A stretch of 64,000 bases of DNA from Sipunculus nudus (Eukaryota > Annelida > Sipuncula > Golfingiida > Sipunculidae), in the NCBI GenBank assembly GCA_026874595.1, contig CM049321.1:9298979-9362978 (forward strand), read 5' to 3'. The translations under genes were made by a program, and so were the position numbers. The notes under the pieces were generated by a model. That model was not told the DNA's origin. It made no database searches and was given only the letters and a program-made list of their open reading frames with translations. Within the stretch, counting starts at the first letter, position 1. Each line of letters opens with the position of its first letter. Below, piece by piece: positions 54,434-64,000 of the stretch.

Positions 54434-57400
54434 ACTGTTTATTAATACCTTCAACATATGAGAGCAACACAGAGTAGTTCTGGTATGATTAATACATGGC
54501 AACACTTAACATAATGCAGAGACAAGGAGGGGGGGTAAAACAAGTAGTAAAAAGTATTACATAAACCCTCTCCTCATCAGCGGTCAGCCCCGTTCGTGTT
54601 TATGTGTGTGTGAATGTGAGTTTGTTCACAAGGTAAGTCGCACAATCATGAACGGTATCTCATGAAATTGTCATGGCATTTCGTGAAATGGGGCCAAATC
54701 AATAAGATTTTCGTGTGGTTCCGGCACATGACGAAAATTCAGTAACTTAATCCCGGAATTTTCACAAATTTTCACTCACTTATGCGTGAATGTACCCGGC
54801 AATATGGGCCGAATAAGTGAATACCCTAGCTAAACTCGGGACTGTTTATTAATACCTTCAACATATGAGAGCAACACAGAGTAGTTCTAGTATGATTAAT
54901 ACATGGCAACACTTAACATAATGCAGAGACAAGGGGGGGGGGGGGGGTAAAAAAAGTAGTAAAAAAGTATTACATAAACCCTCTCCTCATCAGCGGTCAG
55001 CCCCGTTCGCGTATATGTGTTTGTAAATGTGAGTTTGTTCACAAGACAAGTCGCACAATCATGAACGGTATCTCATGAAATTGTCATGGCATTTCGTGAA
55101 ATGGGGCCAAATCAATAAGATTTTCGTATGGTTCCGGCACATGACGAAAATTCAGTAACTTAATCCCGGAATTTTCACAAATTTTCACTCACTTATGCGT
55201 GAATGTACCCGGCAATATGGGCCGAATAAGTGAATACCCTAGCTAAACTCGGCACTGTTTATTAATACCTTCAACATATGAGAGCAACACAGAGTAGTTC
55301 TAGTATGATTAATACATGGCAACACTTAACATAATGCAGAGACAAGGGGGGGGGGGGGGTAAAAAAAAGTAGTAAAAAAGTATTACATAAACCACCTCCT
55401 CATCAGCGGTCAGCCCCGTTCGCGTACATGTGTGTGTGAATGTGAGTTTGTTCACAAGGTAAGTCGCACAATCATGAACGGTATCTCATGAAATTGTCAT
55501 GGCATTTCGTGAAATGGGGCCAAATCAATAAGATTTTCGTGCGGTTCCGGCACATGACGAAAATTCAGTAACTTAATCCCGGAATTTTCACAAATTTTCA
55601 CTCACTTATGCGTGAATGTACCCGGCAATATGGGCCGAATAAGTGAATACCCTAGCTAAACTCGGGACTGTTTATTAATACCTTCAACATATGAGAGCAA
55701 CACAGAGTAGTTCTGGTATGATTAATACATGGCAACACTTAACATAATGCAGAGACAAGGGGGGGGGGGGGGGGGGTAAAAAAAGTAGTAAAAAAGTATT
55801 ACATAAACCCTCTCCTCATCAGCGGTCAGCCCCGTTCGTGTTTATGTGTGTGTGAATGTGAGTTTGTTCACAAGGTAAGTCGCACAATCATGAACGGTAT
55901 CTCATGAAATTGTCATGGCATTTCGTGAAATGGGGCCAAATCAATAAGATTTTCGTGTGGTTCCGGCACATGACGAAAATTCAGTAATTTAATCCCGGAA
56001 TTTTCACAAATTTTCACTCACTTATGCGTGAATGTACCCGGCAATATGGGCCGAATAAGTGAATACCCTAGCTAAACTCGGGACTGTTTATTAATACCTT
56101 CAACATATGAGAGCAACACAGAGTAGTTCTGGTATGATTATTACATGGCAACACTTAACATAATGCAGAGATAAGGGGGGGGGGGGTAAAAAAAGTAGAA
56201 AAAAAGTATTACATAAACCCTCTCCTCATCAGCGGTCAGCCCCGTTCGTGTTTATGTGAATGTGAGTTTGTTCACAAGGTAAGTCGTACAATCATGAACG
56301 GTATCTCATGAAATTGTCATGGCATTTCGTGAAATGGGGCCAAATCAATAAGATTTTCGTGTGGTTCCGGCACATGACGAAAATTCAGTAACTTAATCCC
56401 GGAATTTTCACAAATTTTCACTCACTTATGCGTGAATGTACCCGGCAATATGGGCCGAATATGTGAATACCCTAGCTAAACTCGGGACTGTTTATTAATA
56501 CCTTCAACATATGAGAGCAACACAGAGTAGTTCTGGTATGATTAATACATGGCAACACTTAACATAATGCAGAGACAAGGGGGGGGGGGGGTAAAAAAAA
56601 GTAGTAAAAAAGTATTACATAAACCCTCTCCTCATCAGCGGTCAGCCCCGTTCGTGTTTATGTGTGTGTGAATGTGAGTTTTTTCACAAGGTAAGTCGCA
56701 CAATCATGAACGGTATCTCATATTGTCATGGCATTTCGTGAAATGGGGCCAAATCAATAAGATTTTCGTGTGGTTCCGGCACATGACGAAAATTCAGTAA
56801 CTTAATCCCGGAATTTTCACAAATTTTCACTCACTTATGCGTGAATGTACCCGGCAATATGGGCCGAATAAGTGAATACCCTAGCTAAACTCGGGACTGT
56901 TTATTAATACCTTCAACATATGAGAGCAACACAGAGTAGTTCTGGTATGATTAATACATGGCAACACTTAACATAATGCAGAGATAAGGGGAGGGGGGGG
57001 GGGGTAAAAAAAGTAGAAAAAAAGTATTACATAAACCCTCTCCTCATCAGCGGTCAGCCCCGTTCGTGTTTATGTGTGTGTGATTGTGAGTTTGTTCACA
57101 AGGTAAGTCGTACAATCATGAACGGTATCTCATGAAATTGTCATGGCATTTCGTGAAATGGGGCCAAATCAATAAGATTTTCGTGTGGTTCCGGCACATG
57201 ACGAAAATTCAGTAACTTAATCCCGGAATTTTCACAAATTTTCACTCACTTATGCGTGAATGTACCCGGCAATATGGGCCGAATATGTGAATACCCTAGC
57301 TAAACTCGGGACTGTTTATTAATACCTTCAACATATGAGAGCAACACAGAGTAGTTCTAGTATGATTAATACATGGCAACACTTAATATAATGCAGAGAC

Positions 57401-60400
57401 AAGGGGGGGGGGGGGGGTAAAAAAAATTAGTAAAAAAGTATTACATAAACCCTCTCCTCATCAGCGGTCAGCCCCGTTCGCGTATATGTGTTTGTGAATG
57501 TGAGTTTGTTCACAAGACAAGTCGCACAATCATGAACGGTATCTCATGAAATTGTCATGGCATTTCGTGAAATGGGGCCAAATCAATAAGATTTTCGTAT
57601 GGTTCCGGCACATGACGAAAATTCAGTAACTTAATCCCGGAATTTTCACAAATTTTCACTCACTTATGCGTGAATGTACCCGGCAATATGGGCCGAATAA
57701 GTGAATACCCTAGCTAAACTCGGCACTGTTTATTAATACCTTCAACATATGAGAGCAACACAGAGTAGTTCTAGTATGATTAATACATGGCAACACTTAA
57801 CATAATGCAGAGACAAGGGGGGGGGGGGGGTAAAAAAAAGTAGTAAAAAAGTATCACATAAACCACCTCCTCATCAGCGGTCAGCCCCGTTCGTGTTTAT
57901 GTGTGTGTGAATGTGAGTTTGTTCACAAGGTAAGTCGCACAATCATGAACGGTATCTCATGAAATTGTCATGGCATTTCGTGAAATGGGGCCAAATCAAT
58001 AAGATTTTCGTGCGGTTCCGGCACATGACGAAAATTCAGTAACTTAATCCCGGAATTTTCACAAATTTTCACTCACTTATACGTGAATGTACCCGGCAAT
58101 ATGGGCCATATAAGTGAATACCCTAGCTAAACTCGGGACTGTTTATTAATACCTTCAACATATGAGAGCAACACAGAGTAGTTCTGGTATGATTAATACA
58201 TGGCAACACTTAACATAATGCAGAGACAAGGGGGGGGGGGGGGTAAAAAAAGTAGTAAAAAAGTATTACATAAACCCTCTCCTCATCAGCGGTCAGCCCC
58301 GTTCGTGTTTATGTGTGTGTGAATGTGAGTTTGTTCACAAGGTAAGTCGCACAATCATGAACGGTATCTCATGAAATTGTCATGGCATTTCGTGAAATGG
58401 GGCCAAATCAATAAGATTTTCGTGTGGTTCCGGCACATGACGAAAATTCAGTAACTTAATCCCGGAATTTTCACAAATTTTCACTCACTTATGCGTGAAT
58501 ATACCCGGCAATATGGGCCGAATAAGTGAATACCCTAGCTAAACTCGGGACTGTTTATTAATACCTTCAACATATGAGAGCAACACAGAGTAGTTCTGGT
58601 ATGATTAATACATGGCAACACTTAACATAATGCAGAGATAAGGGGGGGGGGGGGGTAAAAAAAGTAGAAAAAAAGTATTACATAAACCCTCTCCTCATCA
58701 GCGGTCAGCCCCGTTCGTGTTTATGTGAATGTGAGTTTGTTCACAAGGTAAGTCGTACAATCATGAACGGTATCTCATGAAATTGTCATGGCATTTCGTG
58801 AAATGGGGCCAAATCAATAAGATTTTCGTGTGGTTCCGGCACATGACGAAAATTCAGTAACTTAATCCCGGAATTTTCACAAATTTTCACTCACTTATGC
58901 GTGAATGTACCCGGCAATATGGGCCGAATATGTGAATACCCTAGCTAAACTCGGGACTGTTTATTAATACCTTCAACATATGAGAGCAACACAGAGTAGT
59001 TCTGGTATGATTAATACATGGCAACACTTAACATAATGCAGAGACAAGGGGGGGGGGGGGTTAAAAAAAAGTAGTAAAAAAGTATTACATAAACCCTCTC
59101 CTCATCAGCGGTCAGCCCCGTTCGTGTTTATGTGTGTGTGAATGTGAGTTTTTTTCACAAGGTAAGTCGCACAATCATGAACGGTATCTCATGAAATTGT
59201 CATGGCATTTCGTGAAATGGGGCCAAATCAATAAGATTTTCGTGTGGTTCCGGCACATGACGAAAATTCAGTAACTTAATCCCGGAATTTTCACAAATTT
59301 TCACTCACTTATGCGTGAATGTACCCGGCAATATGGGCCGAATAAGTGAATACCCTAGCTAAACTCGGGACTGTTTATTAATACCTTCAACATATGAGAG
59401 CAACACAGAGTAGTTCTGGTATGATTAATACATGGCAACACTTAACACAATGCAGAGACAAGGGGGGGGGGGGGGGGTAAAAAAAAGTAGTAAAAAAGTA
59501 TTACATAAACCCTCTCCTCATCAGCGGTCAGCCCCGTTCGTGTTTATGTGTGTGTGAATGTGAGTTTTTTCACAAGGTAAGTCGCACAATCATGAACGGT
59601 ATCTCATATTGTCATGGCATTTCGTGAAATGGGGCCAAATCAATAAGATTTTCGTGTGGTTCCGGCACATGACGAAAATTCAGTAACTTAATCCCGGAAT
59701 TTTCACAAATTTTCACTCACTTATGCGTGAATGTACCCGGCAATATGGGCCGAATAAGTGAATAACCTAGCTAAACTCGGGACTGTTTATTAATACCTTC
59801 AACATATGAGAGCAACACAGAGTAGTTCTGGTATGATTAATACATGGCAACACTTAACATAATGCAGAGATAAGGGGGGGGGGGGGGGTAAAAAAAGTAG
59901 AAAAAAAGTATTACATAAACCCTCTCCTCATCAGCGGTCAGCCCCGTTCGTGTTTATGTGTGTGTGAATGTGAGTTTGTTCACAAGGTAAGTCGTACAAT
60001 CATGAACGGTATCTCATGAAATTGTCATGGCATTTCGTGAAATGGGGCCAAATCAATAAGATTTTCGTGTGGTTCCGGCACATGACGAAAATTCAGTAAC
60101 TTAATCCCGGAATTTTCACAAATTTTCACTCACTTATGCGTGAATATACCCGGCAATATGGGCCGAATAAGTGAATACCCTAGCTAAACTCGGGACTGTT
60201 TATTAATACCTTCAACATATGAGAGCAACACAGAGTAGTTCTGGTATGATTAATACATGGCAACACTTAACATAATGCAGAGATAAGGGGGGGGGGGGTA
60301 AAAAAAGTAGAAAAAAAGTATTACATAAACCCTCTCCTCATCAGCGGTCAGCCCCGTTCGTGTTTATGTGAATGTGAGTTTGTTCACAAGGTAAGTCGTA

Positions 60401-63065
60401 CAATCATGAACGGTATCTCATGAAATTGTCATGGCATTTCGTGAAATGGGGCCAAATCAATAAGATTTTCGTGTGGTTCCGGCACATGACGAAAATTCAG
60501 TAACTTAATCCCGGAATTTTCACAAATTTTCACTCACTTATGCGTGAATGTACCCGGCAATATGGGCCGAATATGTGAATACCCTAGCTAAACTCGGGAC
60601 TGTTTATTAATACCTTCAACATATGAGAGCAACACAGAGTAGTTCTGGTATGATTAATACATGGCAACACTTAACATAATGCAGAGACAAGGGGGGGGGG
60701 GGTTAAAAAAAAGTAGTAAAAAAGTATTACATAAACCCTCTCCTCATCAGCGGTCAGCCCCGTTCGTGTTTATGTGTGTGTGAATGTGAGTTTTTTTCAC
60801 AAGGTAAGTCGCACAATCATGAACGGTATCTCATGAAATTGTCATGGCATTTCGTGAAATGGGGCCAAATCAATAAGATTTTCGTGTGGTTCCGGCACAT
60901 GACGAAAATTCAGTAACTTAATCCCGGAATTTTCACAAATTTTCACTCACTTATGCGTGAATGTACCCGGCAATATGGGCCGAATAAGTGAATACCCTAG
61001 CTAAACTCGGGACTGTTTATTAATACCTTCAACATATGAGAGCAACACAGAGTAGTTCTGGTATGATTAATACATGGCAACACTTAACACAATGCAGAGA
61101 CAAGGGGGGGGGGTAAAAAAAAGTAGTAAAAAAGTATTACATAAACCCTCTCCTCATCAGCGGTCAGCCCCGTTCGTGTTTATGTGTGTGTGAATGTGAG
61201 TTTTTTCACAAGGTAAGTCGCACAATCATGAACGGTATCTCATTTTGTCATGGCATTTCGTGAAATGGGGCCAAATCAATAAGATTTTCGTGTGGTTCCG
61301 GCACATGACGAAAATTCAGTAACTTAATCCCGGAATTTTCACAAATTTTCACTCACTTATGCGTGAATGTACCCGGCAATATGGGCCGAATAAGTGAATA
61401 ACCTAGCTAAACTCGGGACTGTTTATTAATACCTTCAACATATGAGAGCAACACAGAGTAGTTCTGGTATGATTAATACATGGCAACACTTAACATAATG
61501 CAGAGATAAGGGGGGGGGGGGGGTAAAAAAAGTAGAAAAAAAGTATTACATAAACCCTCTCCTCATCAGCGGTCAGCCCCGTTCGTGTTTATGTGTGTGT
61601 GAATGTGAGTTTGTTCACAAGGTAAGTCGTACAATCATGAACGGTATCTCATGAAATTGTCATGGCATTTCGTGAAATGGGGCCAAATCAATAAGATTTT
61701 CGTGTGGTTCCGGCACATGACGAAAATTCAGTAACTTAATCCCGGAATTTTCACAAATTTTCACTCACTTATGCGTGAATGTACCCCGCAATATGGGCCG
61801 AATATGTGAATACCCTAGCTAAACTCGGGACTGTTTATTAATACCTTCAACATATGAGAGCAACACAGAGTAGTTCTGGTATGATTTATACATGGCAACA
61901 CTTAACATAATGCAGAGACAAGGGGGGGGGGGGGGGGGGGTAAAAAAAAGTATTTAAAAAGTATTACATAAACCCTCTCCTCATCAGCGGTCAGCCCCGT
62001 TCGTGTTTATGTGTGTGTGAATGTGAGTTTTTTTCACAAGGTAAGTCGCACAATCATGAACGGTATCTCATGAAATTGTCATGGCATTTCGTGAAATGGG
62101 GCCAAATCAATAAGATTTTCGTGTGGTTCCGGCACATGACGAAAATTCAGTAACTTAATCCCGGAATTTTCACAAATTTTCACTCACTTATGCGTGAATG
62201 TACCCGGCAATATGGGCCGAATAAGTGAATAACCTAGCTAAACTCGGGACTGTTTATTAATACCTTCAACATATGAGAGCAACACAGAGTAGTTCTGGTA
62301 TGATTAATACATGGCAACACTTAACATAATGCAGAGATAAGGGGGGGGGGGGGTAAAAAAAGTAGAAAAAAAGTATTACATAAACCCTCTCCTCATCAGC
62401 GGTCAGCCCCGTTCGTGTTTATGTGTGTGTGAATGTGAGTTTGTTCACAAGGTAAGTCGTACAATCATGAACGGTATCTCATGAAATTGTCATGGCATTT
62501 CGTGAAATGGGGCCAAATCAATAAGATTTTCGTGTGGTTCCGGCACATGACGAAAATTCAGTAACTTAATCCCGGAATTTTCACAAATTTTCACTCACTT
62601 ATGCGTGAATGTACCCGGCAATATGGGCCGAATAAGTGAATACCCTAGCTAAACTCGGGACTGTTTATTAATACCTTCAACATATGAGAGCAACACAGAG
62701 TAGTTCTGGTATGATTAATACATGGCAACACTTAACATAATGCAGAGACAAGGGGGGGGGGGTAAAAAAAAGTAGTAAAAAAGTATTACATAAACCCTCT
62801 CCTCATCAGCGGTCAGCCCCGTTCGTGTTTATGTGTGTGTGAATGTGAGTTTTTTCACAAGGTAAGTCGCACAATCATGAACGGTATCTCATATTGTCAT
62901 GGCATTTCGTGAAATGGGGCCAAATCAATAAGATTTTCGTGTGGTTCCGGCACATGACGAAAATTCAGTAACTTAATCCCGGAATTTTCACAAATTTTCA
63001 CTCACTTATGCGTGGATGTACCCGGCAATATGGGCCGAATAAGTGAATACCCTAGCTAAACTCGG
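54434..63065. repeat. Satellite array, 21 monomers of about 411 bp
   Basis: Monomers start (at actgtttattaatacc) near 54434, 54841, 55254, 55667, 56083, 56487, 56896, 57311, 57725, 58138, 58550, 58956, 59370, 59782, 60195, 60599, 61012, 61418, 61830, 62249 and 62660. Each contains a poly-G run of variable length (about 8-20), an A-rich patch, a TG microsatellite, the palindrome CATTTCGTGAAATG and a closing gggccgaataagtgaatacc. Identity between monomers is very high outside the G-run. Variant markers reveal higher-order periods of six and four monomers. No coding capacity. Confidence 0.97.
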
Positions 63066-63240
63066 AGGCTTATTTATTATGGAATGCACATTCCTGGTTA
63101 ATTTATGTGATTACTAACATTATTCGTTTTACAGTAACTATGAAACAGTTGTTTAGTTTAGTATTTTACTCCTACGTTGCAGATTAAAATGTTAAATTAT
63201 GCTGTTTGAACCCTGTTATGAAATATGTATGTGCATGAGA

Positions 63241-63657
63241 TTAATAGCTGAAAGCCTTATCACAAATGTATGTCAATTTCCAGGTTTCCAAGATAGTGAA
63301 CTGAAAAGAAACTGTAGAAACCACCCGAGCCTCATCACCAAATGTGGTCTGATTTAAGAGGTGTGTAATCTTGGGAGGATGTGTCATTGTGGCAGATGAA
63401 GAAACAGTTGTGTGAATGATACCAAAAACGTATGCATTGAAGACGTCAATTTTGAGTATCCAATATGTTACTGCATGGTGCTTGCTTCTCTCCATACATT
63501 TGTCAGGACATACAGCTGTGTCACAACCGATGGCTACAAGGTATTGTTTAAAACGTATAAGCGTACATGAACAGGTTTGAGAAGGAAGACTACTCAACCC
63601 TTCTCTGACTTTTTTATTGTGGTGGTGGTGGTGGGGGGGGGGGGGGATGGTCATCAT
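63241..63657 (-). CDS. Unrecognised ORF, doubtful
   Basis: 138 codons. The N-terminal part translates a poly-G/GGT tract (PPPPHHHHH) and is not credible. The remaining ~110 residues include several cysteines (CSCTLIRFKQYL, CDTAVCPDKC) and are long for this AT-rich sequence, so a terminal exon is possible. No family is recognised and no good acceptor is seen. Confidence 0.2.
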   Translation of the reverse strand: MMTIPPPPHHHHHNKKVREGLSSLPSQTCSCTLIRFKQYLVAIGCDTAVCPDKCMERSKHHAVTYWILKIDVFNAYVFGIIHTTVSSSATMTHPPKITHLLNQTTFGDEARVVSTVSFQFTILETWKLTYICDKAFSY

Positions 63658-64000
63658 CTACTACATTCATATAATTAAGGAAGTAAGGTTTCATGGTTTT
63701 TAACGGATTTTTATTGAATTCGCTATGGAGTTGTTGTATGTGTCTGCATCTTTGGAAACTTGGTCATCTGTTTAGACTCAGTCAGATTTTAGACGTCTCA
63801 AGTTTAAACACCTCATTCTGTGCTTTCGTTCAGAGTCTCAAATGTTTCATTTATTCAAACGTTGGGTTGGATGAACGTCCATCAAATATACCAAAATTTT
63901 TTTTCTTTAACAGTATTAATGTCTTTCTGATGAGTATTCAACTTAGTGAATACTTCATATCGGATGGATGTTCGAGTGCGTTCCTTGTGTCACGACCCAA

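Noticed and set aside
54434-63065. CRISPR-like array
   Set aside because: The repeats are ~411-bp near-identical head-to-tail monomers without unique spacers, in eukaryotic DNA; this is a satellite.
63900-64000. tRNA or rRNA genes at the window end and elsewhere
   Set aside because: I looked for cloverleaf-like arms and conserved T-loop sequence and saw none; a covariance-model scan would be decisive.

Overview
This is eukaryotic, intron-rich, AT-rich nuclear DNA from an animal. The gene content (a ciliary CFAP65 orthologue with at least 16 exons in view, LicD/fukutin-like type II membrane proteins, a Ty3/Gypsy element primed by tRNA-Lys) and the texture (long TA, CT and poly-G tracts, abundant non-autonomous repeats) suggest a lophotrochozoan, most likely a mollusc. 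The phylum is inference only; no rRNA, tRNA or mitochondrial marker is present.

Region by region. (1) 1-14,650, plus strand: the last 16 coding exons of CFAP65. They splice into one uninterrupted frame of 802 residues plus stop. An alternative terminal exon with its own poly(A) signal lies at 11,249-11,357. Introns hold a MITE, a minisatellite and paired dispersed repeats. (2) 14,650-19,985: no gene seen; degenerate ~200-bp repeats occupy about 17,690-19,560. (3) 19,986-51,572: a tandem segmental duplication of roughly 11 kb. Copy 1 is 19,986-31,134 and copy 2 is 31,200-51,572. In order each copy carries block A (start of a RecQ-like helicase gene, broken), block B (an intact single-exon LicD/fukutin-like ORF on the minus strand), block C (T-rich tract plus ATCTCGAGAT palindrome), block D (microsatellites and a ~30-bp minisatellite) and block E (a terminal arylsulfatase-like exon, minus strand). 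Blocks A and C are inverted in copy 2 relative to copy 1. (4) 39,039-49,872, minus strand: a young full-length Ty3/Gypsy retrotransposon of 10,834 bp inserted in a TA microsatellite inside copy 2. It has 1,017-bp LTRs that differ at three positions, a tRNA-Lys primer site, a polypurine tract, gag, pol (PR-RT-RH) and a separate integrase frame. The gag/pol junction carries a TTTAAAC slippery heptamer followed by a predicted H-type pseudoknot. (5) 51,573-54,430: no gene seen. (6) 54,434-63,065: a satellite array of 21 monomers of about 411 bp with higher-order structure. (7) 63,066-64,000: one unrecognised ORF only.

Relative timing read from the sequence: the segmental duplication came first (the LicD-like paralogues differ by about 6% in protein). 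A MITE then landed in copy 1, because copy 2 keeps the empty site. The Gypsy element is much younger (LTR divergence about 0.3%). The candidates for something new are the PRF signal and RRM-like Gag of the retrotransposon, the LicD-like pair lacking the family's metal-binding aspartates, and the satellite, part of whose monomer matches a single-copy sequence in a CFAP65 intron. I found no evidence of a wholly new multi-gene system.
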